Positions 45,198 to 53,996 of a stretch of DNA of 64,000 nucleotides are shown one piece after another. Every line of letters begins with the position of its first letter. The first letter of the stretch is position 1. Source of the stretch: JBGSOV01 sp041738935 (GTDB lineage: Bacteria; Patescibacteriota; Gracilibacteria; CAIRYL01; GCA-016699755); assembly GCA_041738935.1 (NCBI GenBank), contig JBGSOV010000001.1:62001-126000 (forward strand), read 5' to 3'. The notes under the pieces were generated by a model. It was not told the DNA's origin. It was given only the letters and a program-made list of their open reading frames with translations, and made no database searches. Both the position numbers and the translations under genes were made by a program.

Positions 45198-45285
45198 GCA
45201 CAGAATCTTGGTGGTTCCTTGTTTTTATGCAACATCAGAAAATACTATCTTTTAACAAAGGTGTGGCATCCTCCGATACTGAGGG

Positions 45286-46731
45286 CTATTTGGCAAAGAA
45301 TGAGCGGTCATAGTTCCGCCCAATCTTATCAAGTGGCACAAAGGTTCCGCCAGGAGGACTGCCCTTGCACCATGCACCGTCCAGCTTTGCCTTATTTTTT
45401 ACATCCGAGGAATAGACGGCACACCCTTTACTGTCAAATGAAGAGGCGGCAGGAAGAACGATATTTGTGCGATTTTCCGTGCCTGGATACCATGGTTCCC
45501 ACCAGTTGAGATACACTTCGTTGTAGCTTTGTCCATTCGGCGGATAGTTGTTGCCACCACCACCGGTTGGATCGGCAAAAACCATTGTCGAGATCTTGTT
45601 CTGACTGAACTTAAAGCGTGAATCAAGTCTCATCTCGACATGATCAAGCACAAGACGGTTTACTCCATGCCCATCTGGTCGTGGAGGGACAAAAAAGCCT
45701 TGATTGATGAGGTCTCCACGCAGATTTTGCACAATCAGTTCCGTAATATTTTTGCCACCATCACCGCCCTGGGCATGGAAAAGGTCACCATGGGTTCCAG
45801 GAGTGCAGTAGCTCATTCCGGCAATATATGAGTTTTGAATAATCACGCGTCCGCTGCGTGGAAAATAGGTGCGAATTCCGTCCATGCAGGAGTTGTTGAT
45901 ATCGATATAGAGTCCCTCAAACAGCGCGGTACCATCCCAATAGGTGAGTGTGAGTCCGGCACCATTACTTGGTGAGCTGCTGTAAATATCCAACTCGCCT
46001 CCCGATACCCAGATATCATGTGCTGATTGACTTTTGGTACCCCCCAAATTCCCAACCTTCTTACAAACCCTGTCTTTGGGAAGAGTTATTTTGACGTCTC
46101 GTCCTGCCATTTGACTGTTTGATGGCCAGCGCGAATCCTCTGGGCAGACATTTTCTACAACAAGCGGATTATCCATCGGTGGGGGTGGGAGCAGGTCACC
46201 AGTCGGATTGCCAGTTCCCCCACCGTAGGATGATTCCCTTACTGCTTGTACTTGCCAGCGTGGTGTTGTACACGCGTTGTCTGCGCAGCCACACTTCCAT
46301 TTGTTATCTGAATACTGACAAACATAGCCGACAAAAATTGCAGGAGATTGATTTCCCTTTGGGAACGAGCCCTTCCCTTCGCGTGCCAACCAACTCCCGA
46401 CAGCAGGATTCGATCCGCTCAGATTTAGCTGTCGCCACTGACTGCCATTCCAATAAAACCCATGATTGTAAACATATTGATTCGTTTTATTCGATCCTAC
46501 AGTGACTTCAATATTGTTACCCGAACAAACGCCGCTTAAAAGTAATTCCTTGGTAGTCGTTAGTACATTCCATGATGCTCCATATCCACCAGGCACTTGG
46601 GATCCAGACGGAAATAGCTGCTCACAACTTTGGGCAAAAGATTGTGAAGCTAATCCTCCGAACATCATAACAACTGAACCTGTAAAAATCAGCAGAAGAA
46701 GTCTGGAACGAGATGAAAAAATATTAATCAT
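45286..46731 (-). CDS. Secreted beta-helix protein with six-Cys module, paralogue 1
   Basis: 481 aa. Signal peptide ending SQSFAQ. Six-Cys module about 36-170 (CEQLFPSGSQ ... YVCQYSDNKWKCGC), a Gly-rich linker, then a right-handed beta-helix about 200-470 (VIIQNSYIAGMSYC; THGDLFHAQGGDGG) and the same C-terminal VPLDKIGRNYDRSFF motif as its paralogue. It starts 34 bp after the GH71 gene, so the two are co-transcribed. It is presumably a carbohydrate-active or glycan-binding exoprotein, judged by context and fold only. Confidence 0.75.
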   Translation of the reverse strand: MINIFSSRSRLLLLIFTGSVVMMFGGLASQSFAQSCEQLFPSGSQVPGGYGASWNVLTTTKELLLSGVCSGNNIEVTVGSNKTNQYVYNHGFYWNGSQWRQLNLSGSNPAVGSWLAREGKGSFPKGNQSPAIFVGYVCQYSDNKWKCGCADNACTTPRWQVQAVRESSYGGGTGNPTGDLLPPPPMDNPLVVENVCPEDSRWPSNSQMAGRDVKITLPKDRVCKKVGNLGGTKSQSAHDIWVSGGELDIYSSSPSNGAGLTLTYWDGTALFEGLYIDINNSCMDGIRTYFPRSGRVIIQNSYIAGMSYCTPGTHGDLFHAQGGDGGKNITELIVQNLRGDLINQGFFVPPRPDGHGVNRLVLDHVEMRLDSRFKFSQNKISTMVFADPTGGGGNNYPPNGQSYNEVYLNWWEPWYPGTENRTNIVLPAASSFDSKGCAVYSSDVKNKAKLDGAWCKGSPPGGTFVPLDKIGRNYDRSFFAK

Positions 46732-46765
46732 AGAAATCGAAAGAGGAATAGTGATGAAGTGATTT

Positions 46766-48685
46766 TTATCGTATTGCCTGTACTTGCCAGTGTGGTGTTG
46801 TGCACGCGTTATCTGCGCAACCGCATTTCCAAGTATTTTCTACTAACTGACACATATATCCGACAAAGATTGCCGGCGATTGATCCCCCTTTGGAAACGA
46901 CCCTTTTGCTTCTTGCGCCAACCAACTTCCGATTGCCGGGTTTGCACCGCTCAAGTTTATTTGCCGCCACTGACCACCATCCCAATAAAAACCATGATTA
47001 AAAATATATTGATTTGGTTGATGAGAGCCAATCGTGATTTGGATATTGTTTCCCGAACAAGCACCAATGAGCACCGGCTCACGAGCCGTACTAAATACAT
47101 TCCATGCTGCACCGTACCCGCCGGGTGCCTGAGAGCCAGATGGAAAAAGTGGTGTGCATGAAGCGCTGCCACCACCGTCATAGGCTTTGCCAGTGGATTT
47201 GTCTGTCGAAATAAAATCTGCATAGGTGCCAAAATTACGCGTGCCATTGCCATTAAATGCCTTGGGAGAATTGGTAATCTCAAGTTTACCTTGCCCACTC
47301 AGGATCGTTGCGCCTCCACGCACCAGAGCGAATGTCGGCTTCCCACGATTAGCACTCCATGGTACATCAAAATGAGTTGTTCCGATTGGTGCATTGAACG
47401 AACCGATTTGAGCACCACCTAAGGTAACGGTAAGCGTGGCAGGACTCGTGAGTTCGGTCGTGACATAGACAACATCTTTCGCATTTCCAGTCCCATTTAT
47501 ATTGGTACCTTTGGCAGCGCACTGGTCTCCGGATGGGATTCCCAGATCTTTTGGATGTTGTCGATATGCAAAATAAATCGAATCGTGTGTAATTGCTGGC
47601 TCTTGTCCTGTGGAATACCATTTGGCATAGCGCTTGGCGAATTGATAAAATCCACGATGCGACCAGACGGGCATTTGGCTATTGCCCTGAAATCCACTGA
47701 CGCAATAATTACCAGTATATGGTCCTTTACAACTCTGATCAGATGGAGTCAGATAATTATCTTCGCCCATATCACTCCACATTGTCAGCCAAACAAATTT
47801 TGAATTGGCATTTTTCCCGCCCGGAATAACCGAATTCCAATAATTTTGCCAACCGCGATAAGCATCGTGCTCCATATAGTTGCTTGTCGGTTTGCCACAA
47901 ACCTGCCAATACGCGCTCGAAAATCCCGGAAAAACATCGACACCAATCGAATTAAGTGCATTACTAAGCGCCGAGACTTTGCTAATAGATCCACCAGATG
48001 CGCCTGCGCCAAAATCATAAAAACCAACATCAAATCCTGCATTACGCATAACCGAAATTTCATTTTTTACTTTGCTTGGTTCTCCTGGTCCACCTCCACG
48101 TTCGTAAATAAAATACGGCTCTAGACTGGCATTCTTGAGCGGATTCAAAAGTTTGTTCACATAATTACTGCCTGTTGCGCCCGCCCGCCCGCCATTCCAG
48201 ACAGCAAGCATGGGTTTGCCTTTCCGCTGGCAATACTCTGATCCATTGCCATATTGTTTCATATAATTTACTAGCGTAGCAGGATTCTCGTCCATTGCAT
48301 CTCCCAAGATAAACCAACAAAAATTGTCATTCTTTTCTGCATTCCATTGTTTAATAGCAGTAGAAATGGCAGCCATATTGTTGGTGTCCCGCGAAGCGTT
48401 AAACATATCATCTACTAGTGCGCCCACTCCCATTGCGCGCATATCGGCGATATTCTTTTTGTATGCTGCGACATTGTCACCAGGATACATAAAAGATCCG
48501 GACATTGGGGAAAAGTCCATGGCAATTACTGTTTTTTCTTTCAGCTCGATGCGAGCTTGAGCAGAGGGAATCATCTCAACGAGGTTCACTCCAAAAGCTA
48601 TGCTGCAGATTATTATAGAAAATGCGGCATGTCTCAATAGTAATAACAAGACAAACTGCTTAAGAGGAGTAGCGTCACCTTCCAT
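46766..48685 (-). CDS. Secreted GH71-type alpha-1,3-glucanase with C-terminal six-Cys module
   Basis: 639 aa. Signal peptide with cleavage near PSAQA-R. Glycoside hydrolase domain about 48-375 opening VIAMDFSPMSG and containing WSDMGEDNYL (303-312). The Asp and Glu three apart (D305, E308) match the GH71 catalytic pair in W-[NS]-D-x-G-E. An accessory beta domain about 400-475 follows (VVYVTTELTSPATLTV). The six-Cys module shared with the two downstream proteins is at 510-639. GH71 enzymes cleave alpha-1,3-glucan (mutan, fungal wall glucan). First gene of the cluster with a strong promoter upstream. Enzyme family is well supported; exact substrate is inference. Confidence 0.83.
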   Translation of the reverse strand: MEGDATPLKQFVLLLLLRHAAFSIIICSIAFGVNLVEMIPSAQARIELKEKTVIAMDFSPMSGSFMYPGDNVAAYKKNIADMRAMGVGALVDDMFNASRDTNNMAAISTAIKQWNAEKNDNFCWFILGDAMDENPATLVNYMKQYGNGSEYCQRKGKPMLAVWNGGRAGATGSNYVNKLLNPLKNASLEPYFIYERGGGPGEPSKVKNEISVMRNAGFDVGFYDFGAGASGGSISKVSALSNALNSIGVDVFPGFSSAYWQVCGKPTSNYMEHDAYRGWQNYWNSVIPGGKNANSKFVWLTMWSDMGEDNYLTPSDQSCKGPYTGNYCVSGFQGNSQMPVWSHRGFYQFAKRYAKWYSTGQEPAITHDSIYFAYRQHPKDLGIPSGDQCAAKGTNINGTGNAKDVVYVTTELTSPATLTVTLGGAQIGSFNAPIGTTHFDVPWSANRGKPTFALVRGGATILSGQGKLEITNSPKAFNGNGTRNFGTYADFISTDKSTGKAYDGGGSASCTPLFPSGSQAPGGYGAAWNVFSTAREPVLIGACSGNNIQITIGSHQPNQYIFNHGFYWDGGQWRQINLSGANPAIGSWLAQEAKGSFPKGDQSPAIFVGYMCQLVENTWKCGCADNACTTPHWQVQAIR

Positions 48686-48706
48686 TTTTTATGCATTATT
48701 CATCTT

Positions 48707-48735
48707 ATAATACGCTTTTTTGTGGATTTTTGCAA
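48707..48735 (-). promoter_or_regulatory. Promoter of the GH71 cluster
   Basis: Minus strand TTGCAA (48735-48730), 17-nt spacer, TATTAT (48712-48707). The predicted start of transcription is only about 15 nt from the ATG, so the mRNA would be nearly leaderless, and no Shine-Dalgarno is present. Confidence 0.6.
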
Positions 48736-48744
48736 TACAGATTG

Positions 48745-49362
48745 TTAGTTCACTTCTTTTGCTTCAATCTCCGAAAAATTGACCGATGTTTCGTCCATCA
48801 GCAAGTCGACGACGAGTGCTTTGCCGGTTGTCGGGTTTATCGCAATTTCCGCTTGCAGTCGCTCGCTATTACGCGCTTTTTCCAGTTCGCGCCCTTTCCC
48901 TTCTGGCACAAAATATTTTTCGATTCCAAAACGCGCCTCGCGTCCGCGCCAATTATTATTATTGCCGCGCATTGTTCCGCTCAAAAACAAACCTGTTGCG
49001 GGTTTGTCAAAAGTAATACCTTTGGCGATGGCAGAGCGAGTTTGTTCGTCTACTTCGAGCACGACATAGATTTTTGTTCCGGACGGTGCTTCGTTTATCT
49101 TATTCTCCAAGGCTTTTGTGCTTGCCTCAAATTCCGTTCCCGCTGGCTCTTCCCATGATTGTCTATTAAAGCGATTAAAGTCATAACTTAAGATTACAAA
49201 ATCTCCACGCAGAAGATCACGCGGATCAACCGGTTGCGTTTGCAAAATCACGCGCGGATAGCTGTCTGGTACTGATACTTGGATTTGATTCGGAGCAATC
49301 ATTACCACAAAAATCAGCAGCCAAAATGCCGCAATGCCGAGCGCAATATACCATTTTTTCAT
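48745..49362 (-). CDS. GDYXXLXY-domain protein
   Basis: 205 aa. N-terminal transmembrane helix (about 5-25), then an extracytoplasmic domain with the family motif RGDFVILSYDF (GDYxxLxY) at about residues 53-63 and IEKYFVPEGKG near the C-terminus. Function unknown. It almost always pairs with a DUF2157 protein, as here: its start overlaps the DUF2157 stop by 4 bp. Confidence 0.85.
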   Translation of the reverse strand: MKKWYIALGIAAFWLLIFVVMIAPNQIQVSVPDSYPRVILQTQPVDPRDLLRGDFVILSYDFNRFNRQSWEEPAGTEFEASTKALENKINEAPSGTKIYVVLEVDEQTRSAIAKGITFDKPATGLFLSGTMRGNNNNWRGREARFGIEKYFVPEGKGRELEKARNSERLQAEIAINPTTGKALVVDLLMDETSVNFSEIEAKEVN

Positions 49363-50567
49363 GAGTCGTGAGAAAGATGTCGAATCAAATTTCGGCGATA
49401 TTTTTCGAGCATGACGCCGCCAGCAATCAAGATGACGCCACCAACCAAAAAGAAAAGCGTCGTATCCATCAGGCTCGCAAAGAGGTCGATATATTTACCA
49501 AAAATAAAGGCGCCGATGGCAAAGGTGGCGAAGTTGATGGCAGCCAGATTCTCCTTCTGGTAGCCGATAAACAGGAGCATTCCTGTTATGCCGACAAAAA
49601 GTAGATTGGCGAAGATGACCATCAACCAAAGACCACCACTCTCCGCTTCTGCTGCGCCAGAATAGACAATATACATCGAGAGGAGCGCAAACAAAAAAGC
49701 AGTGCTATACCCAATCATCTCGCCGAGGTTTGGTTTTCGCACAAATGCACCGATTGCCAGCGCGCCAGTCAAGAGGCTAAAGACAAGTTCTTTTTGCCAA
49801 ATGTGCGACTGATCTCCCAGTTCTCGAATCATCTCTTTCACAATTTCGTCAAATGTCACCCAAAACAGCACAAAGACAAAAATCTTGATGCTGACCATAC
49901 GTAAAATCCGTCCAAAATCTTCAAACTCCGCCAAAAAGTGATGCAGCGATCCCACGGCAAACAAAAACAAACTGATTATCAGAACAATCGGAAACCGCAA
50001 CATCGAGCCAAAAATCGCCTCAAATACGCCTCCGATATCAAGCGAATCCGCTTCGGACAAAAATAGTGCCATCGCCACGATAAACAGCACAATCGCCAGA
50101 CGAAAGACAATCGAGTTTTTGAGTCCGTACGCGACTGGCAAAATCCCCACAATCCAGAGTGCGAGCAGTTTCCACGGTTCACCACTCAGCTGATAGACTT
50201 GCGAAATCAATGCCAATGTCGCACCAAAGGCGATCGTCGACAAAAAGATCAGCGCTTGTCCGGTGCGCGGAATATTCTTTCGTACATAAGTAAGATAATA
50301 GCCACTGCCAAAACTGGTAAGCGTGGCAAACACGCCCAAAAATAATTTCTGGAATCGACTGAGCTCTTCCCAATTGGCGCTGATAAACGAGATTACGGCG
50401 ACTCCCAAAAGAATTGCGCCAATCGTCGAAATCGCTACTGTCCAGCGATTGCCGGCGGTTTCGCTCGAATAGGTTTTCCAATCTTTTTCCATTTTGGCAG
50501 CGACTTCGGTTGTAATTACTTTTTCTTCGCTCCATTTTGCGAGTAGGGTTTCAAATTGAGGCTTCAT
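49359..50567 (-). CDS. DUF2157 membrane protein
   Basis: 402 aa. A soluble N-terminal helix bundle of about 40 residues (LLAKWSEEKVITTEVAAKM) is followed by about eleven membrane helices. Contains the DUF2157 stretch LGVAVISFISANWEELSRFQK and FGATLALISQVYQLSGEPW. Function unknown; operon partner of the GDYXXLXY gene. Confidence 0.87.
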   Translation of the reverse strand: MKPQFETLLAKWSEEKVITTEVAAKMEKDWKTYSSETAGNRWTVAISTIGAILLGVAVISFISANWEELSRFQKLFLGVFATLTSFGSGYYLTYVRKNIPRTGQALIFLSTIAFGATLALISQVYQLSGEPWKLLALWIVGILPVAYGLKNSIVFRLAIVLFIVAMALFLSEADSLDIGGVFEAIFGSMLRFPIVLIISLFLFAVGSLHHFLAEFEDFGRILRMVSIKIFVFVLFWVTFDEIVKEMIRELGDQSHIWQKELVFSLLTGALAIGAFVRKPNLGEMIGYSTAFLFALLSMYIVYSGAAEAESGGLWLMVIFANLLFVGITGMLLFIGYQKENLAAINFATFAIGAFIFGKYIDLFASLMDTTLFFLVGGVILIAGGVMLEKYRRNLIRHLSHDS

Positions 50568-50682
50568 TTTTGCGGTAGATGGTTCGCAAAATAATAGTCA
50601 TATCTGCATTTTTTTCGCAAGAGATTCATCTATCTTCTTACAAATTGCCACAAAATGCTGCTTGTTCTACACTTCGTTTACT

Positions 50683-50925
50683 ATGTGGTTTGTTTACATC
50701 ATCAAATGCAATGACGGCAGTCTGTATACGGGGATCACAACCGATTTGCAAAGACGCGAAGCGGAACACAATTCGTCCACTAAGGGCGCAAAATATTCGC
50801 GCAGTCGCCGCCCCGTTACGATTGTTTATTCGCAACAATGTGCGAATCGGACAGAGGCTGCCAAAGAAGAGTGGCGCATTAAGCAGCTGACAAAAGAGGA
50901 GAAATTGGGGCTGATTGCTGAGTGA
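50683..50925 (+). CDS. GIY-YIG nuclease, YhbQ-like
   Basis: 80 aa from ATG at 50683 (an in-frame start at 50662 adds seven residues). The fold motif FVYIIKCNDGSLYTGIT carries the two tyrosines, then R (TTDLQRREAEHN), and the C-terminal EEWRIKQLTKEEKLGLI helix. Stand-alone GIY-YIG proteins are thought to nick branched or damaged DNA, but roles are uncertain. A decayed C-terminal piece of a related gene lies at 56335. Confidence 0.9.
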   Translation: MWFVYIIKCNDGSLYTGITTDLQRREAEHNSSTKGAKYSRSRRPVTIVYSQQCANRTEAAKEEWRIKQLTKEEKLGLIAE

Positions 50926-50956
50926 AATCTTGTTGGAATCAATAAACTTCGTACCA

Positions 50957-50990
50957 GACCAGGTGTTCTGCTATTTCACCTGCTCCACAT
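50957..50990. repeat. Dispersed hairpin repeat, family 1, copy B
   Basis: Stem CAGGTG (50960-50965) and CACCTG (50977-50982) with loop TTCTGCTATTT, then CTCCACA. The outer stem is degenerate compared with copies A and C (GACC instead of GGAG). Lies just after the GIY-YIG gene and before the Fic stop. Confidence 0.65.
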
Positions 50991-51007
50991 ATTTCGTTCT
51001 GTGAAAG

Positions 51008-51886
51008 CTACACATTTTCTCCAATTTTCCACACGCCTTTTTCTCTAAACGCAGGTATATTTTGCCGTTTAGCAGCATTTGTTACAGAAGCAGGAGTTTT
51101 GCCGTACTTGGCGGCATATTCCTTTAAAGAAATAATCCTTTGTCCTTTGAGATAGGTAATGCGTTTGTGCAGTGATTCGGTGAGCGCGAGCGCAATTACT
51201 TTTTCCATTAACTTGGTTTCTTTTTTGTCATTGTATGCCCTAAATCCATCGTAATAATCTTGCTTGTCGCGGTCTCTCAAAATAAGTACAGGAAAACCGA
51301 GTCGTTGAAGTTGGTAGTTGATGATTACACGCCCGATGCGTCTACTGCCATCAATAAAGGGGTGAATGGTCTCGAAATCCAAATGACATTTGGCAATCGT
51401 ATCAATCGCAAATCCTTCAAGAGAATTGGCATATTCGTCGAACAACGATTCGACCATGCGGGCGACATGCTCGGGCGGCGGCGCAATGTGCGTGCCTACT
51501 CGTACATATTCTCCCTTTTGACGAAACCTGCCTGCGATTTTGTCATCAATGCCACCAATCAACATTTGATGCAGCAAAAGGAGCATGTCCGCGTCCAGCT
51601 CCCGTTCTTTCACTTTGTTGCGAACATATTCCATTATACGAGCGAGGTTTTTTGCCTCAAACACCTCACGCACAGAGACATTACGAGAGACCTCCATTGC
51701 TAAGAGGATTTTCTCGGTTTCTTTTAGCGTGAGGGTAGAGTTTTCAATCGCATTGGAGTTATACACAATTTCGGGAATCTCAGCTTCATCGATGATGATT
51801 AGCAATGATTCTTTGCCTTTTTTGAGTCGGTCAAATTCTTTTTTGAGGGCGGAAATTCGTTTGCGAATTGGCGCGGTGGTTGTCAT
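51008..51886 (-). CDS. Fic-family protein with atypical active-site motif
   Basis: 292 aa from ATG at 51886. An N-terminal inhibitory-helix motif SNAIEN (S-x-x-x-E-N, class II autoinhibited Fic) is at about 44-49. The Fic core has HPFIDGSRRIGR at about 175-186, where the canonical motif is HPFxDGNGRxGR: Asn is Ser and Gly is Arg. The C-terminal winged HTH (SLKEYAAKYGKTPASVTNAAKR) suggests DNA binding. Fic proteins AMPylate targets with ATP; the altered anion-binding residues make activity or cofactor uncertain. Located in the defence island. Confidence 0.85.
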   Translation of the reverse strand: MTTTAPIRKRISALKKEFDRLKKGKESLLIIIDEAEIPEIVYNSNAIENSTLTLKETEKILLAMEVSRNVSVREVFEAKNLARIMEYVRNKVKERELDADMLLLLHQMLIGGIDDKIAGRFRQKGEYVRVGTHIAPPPEHVARMVESLFDEYANSLEGFAIDTIAKCHLDFETIHPFIDGSRRIGRVIINYQLQRLGFPVLILRDRDKQDYYDGFRAYNDKKETKLMEKVIALALTESLHKRITYLKGQRIISLKEYAAKYGKTPASVTNAAKRQNIPAFREKGVWKIGENV

Positions 51887-51922
51887 TTTTACAAAATATA
51901 GTGAATAAACCGTTATTATCAT

Positions 51923-52430
51923 ATTTCATTCACTAAAAAATATCAAATAAAAGTGAATTAATAGAATATTAGCCATTTCGTTCACTACTTTCTTGAGAAG
52001 GAATAACTTGGGAAAGTTGTTCCTCTGTTTTCTTTCTTATACTGAAACCCCCTTAATCCTCCAAATTTCTCGGCACAGGCTCCTTATCAGGGGGAAGAAT
52101 AGGACAACAAAAAACTGGCTCGAACTGTTGAACGCTATGCGAACATATTTTATCAACACCCCTTATTTTCCGTGAGATATCATAAATGATTGAATAAATC
52201 GGTAAGACTATTTCGATGTTTTTGGGGCTAAATGGCTCTCTATAGAGAGAAAACAACTATAATTAGCATATGCTTTTTTACCGAGCGGTTGATCTCCGAT
52301 TTTTACGAAATCTCGTTCGGGCAGAAAACAGGCACCCTACCACTATGAACCTTTTGTGTAATAACTTGCGCAGGAAAACAATTGACTTCTATTCCTTGGG
52401 TGCGTAAGATTATTCTGTAAAGATACAAAT
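51923..52430. other. Non-coding spacer before the AbiE pair
   Basis: About 500 bp with no credible gene. It contains an interrupted family 3 repeat (52045-52100), a GAGAGCC-like short inverted repeat near 52232-52247, and a 14-nt word CAAAAAACTGGCTC (52108) that recurs at 63437. AT-rich towards the right end. Confidence 0.5.
52045..52100. repeat. C-rich palindromic repeat, family 3, interrupted copy 4
   Basis: Starts AACCCCCTTAATCCTCC and ends CCTTATCAGGGGGA as in the other copies, but about 19 nt (AAATTTCTCGGCACAGG core) separate the two halves. The short word CTCC borders both sides of the extra segment. Confidence 0.6.
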
Positions 52431-52445
52431 TTGTATATTATTAGA

Positions 52446-53060
52446 ATGATTATGGAATTTATAGACTTTCAAAAAAAATTCTCGGTATATGCAATTTTTT
52501 CTCTTTCGGAAATCAAAAAGATTATTCCGAATTTTAATAGAATTCAAATTGATCGCTGGGAAAAGAAAGGCTATTTACTAAAAATCAAGCAAGGGTTTTA
52601 TAGTTTGGCAGACAAGGATATCGATCAGAGTTACTCATTTTTGGTGGCAAATAAGATTTATGCTCCATCATATATTTCGCTTGAAAAAGCCATGAAATAT
52701 TATGGATTGATTCCTGAGGAAGTTTTTCAAATCACTTCTGTCGGTACTAAAAAGGCTACAGAATTTGAAACTCCTATTGGAAATTTTAGCTATCGACATA
52801 TTTCTCCAAAACTCTTTTGGGGGTATAAGCTCGTCAAAATCAACAATTCAAAGTTTTTGATAGCTGAACCAGAGAAGGCAATTTTGGATTATTTATATCT
52901 CCATCCTCGCCTCAAAACAGTCGATGATTTTGAAGGAATGAGAGTGAATAAAGATTCTTTTGCGGAATATGTAGACGCACAAAAGTTTCAAAAGTATCTT
53001 GAGGCTTTTAGTAATAAGTCACTCACCAAGTGCGCCAATACCTTTTTAAACACCATCTAA
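52446..53060 (+). CDS. AbiEi-like antitoxin/transcriptional regulator
   Basis: 204 aa. N-terminal winged-helix region (IFSLSEIKKIIPNFNRIQIDRWEKKGYLLKIKQGFYSL) with the AbiEi pattern KxGxYxL, then a C-terminal domain with YISLEKAMKYYGLIPE and AEPEKAILDYLYL. Such proteins repress and neutralise AbiEii nucleotidyltransferase toxins (type IV toxin-antitoxin, abortive infection). ATG at 52446 or 52452. The toxin gene starts one base after the stop. Strongly AT-rich relative to the housekeeping genes, suggesting transfer. Confidence 0.83.
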   Translation: MIMEFIDFQKKFSVYAIFSLSEIKKIIPNFNRIQIDRWEKKGYLLKIKQGFYSLADKDIDQSYSFLVANKIYAPSYISLEKAMKYYGLIPEEVFQITSVGTKKATEFETPIGNFSYRHISPKLFWGYKLVKINNSKFLIAEPEKAILDYLYLHPRLKTVDDFEGMRVNKDSFAEYVDAQKFQKYLEAFSNKSLTKCANTFLNTI

Positions 53061-53061
53061 A

Positions 53062-53838
53062 ATGATTAGTCTCACTCAAATCCTAGAGGAATATCCAAAA
53101 CATCTACATTCTCATAGAGAAAGTATTTTAAAAGAATATTTGCAATGCAAGGTTTTACAAAGTATTTTTGACAGCAAGTTTGAAAAAAAATTAGCTTTTC
53201 TTGGCGGTACAGCACTGAGGATTGTTCATGGGAGTACTCGTTTTTCTGAGGATCTTGATTTTGATAATTTTAATCTTAGCGAGGCGCAGTTTGTTGAATT
53301 GGGCGACATTATTAAAAAAGATTTAGAGACAGAAGGGCTTGATGTGGAAATTGATACAAAAACTAAAAATGCCTATCGTATCAAGATTCGCATACCACAG
53401 TTATTGTTTAAAGAAGGTTTAGCTTCTCTGCCTGAGCAGAAAATTTTGATTCAAGTGGACACAGTTCCACAAAATTTTGATTACACTCCGGACAGATTCT
53501 TTTTGAATAAATTTGAAGTCTTCACAAATATTGCAACAGTGCCAAAAGATTTGCTACTGGCACAAAAACTCTATGCTTGCGTAAATAGAAAAAGGATTAT
53601 GGGGCGAGACTTTTTTGATGTTGTGTTTTTGTATGGTATTGGCGCAAAGCCAAATTTTGAATACCTAAAGAAAAATCTTAACATTGAAAATCAAAAAGAG
53701 TTAAAAGAATATTTATTGGAAAAAATATCCGATTTAAATTTCAAAGAATTATCAAAAGATGTTACCCCGTTTCTTTTTAATCAAAAAGACAGAAATAAGG
53801 TCGAGCTGTTTCCCGATTTTATTATGCACAGTTTGTAG
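53062..53838 (+). CDS. AbiEii/AbiGii-family nucleotidyltransferase toxin
   Basis: 258 aa. Polymerase-beta-like nucleotidyltransferase with LGGTALRIVHG (47-57) then STRFSEDLDFD (58-68), the G-G-T and S-x-D-x-D signatures binding metal and NTP. IQVDT near residue 137 provides the third acidic residue. Members such as MenT/AbiEii add nucleotides to tRNA acceptors to halt growth. Forms an operon with the AbiEi-like gene; AT-rich. Confidence 0.88.
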   Translation: MISLTQILEEYPKHLHSHRESILKEYLQCKVLQSIFDSKFEKKLAFLGGTALRIVHGSTRFSEDLDFDNFNLSEAQFVELGDIIKKDLETEGLDVEIDTKTKNAYRIKIRIPQLLFKEGLASLPEQKILIQVDTVPQNFDYTPDRFFLNKFEVFTNIATVPKDLLLAQKLYACVNRKRIMGRDFFDVVFLYGIGAKPNFEYLKKNLNIENQKELKEYLLEKISDLNFKELSKDVTPFLFNQKDRNKVELFPDFIMHSL

Positions 53839-53877
53839 CTTTGCTTGTCTTGCAAAAAACTTCATAAAACTAAAGCT

Positions 53878-53908
53878 GGAGCAGGTGTTCTGCTGTTTCA
53901 CCTGCTCC
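53878..53908. repeat. Dispersed hairpin repeat, family 1, copy C
   Basis: GGAGCAGGTG (53878-53887), loop TTCTGCTGTTT, CACCTGCTCC (53899-53908): a perfect 10-bp stem. Lies 40 bp after the AbiEii stop and 198 bp before the reverse transcriptase. Confidence 0.8.
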
Positions 53909-53996
53909 ACATGTTTGGTTTCTGTGGGAACACAAGATGTAATCGCATCACATTTCCCGCGTTTTATTTCATGACCAACATATACCCAAATGGTAA

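Noticed and set aside
45186..45509. Plus-strand frame beginning MKKQAQNLGG
   Set aside because: Starts in the promoter spacer but runs antisense into the beta-helix gene; no family features. A very short peptide at 45186 cannot be excluded.
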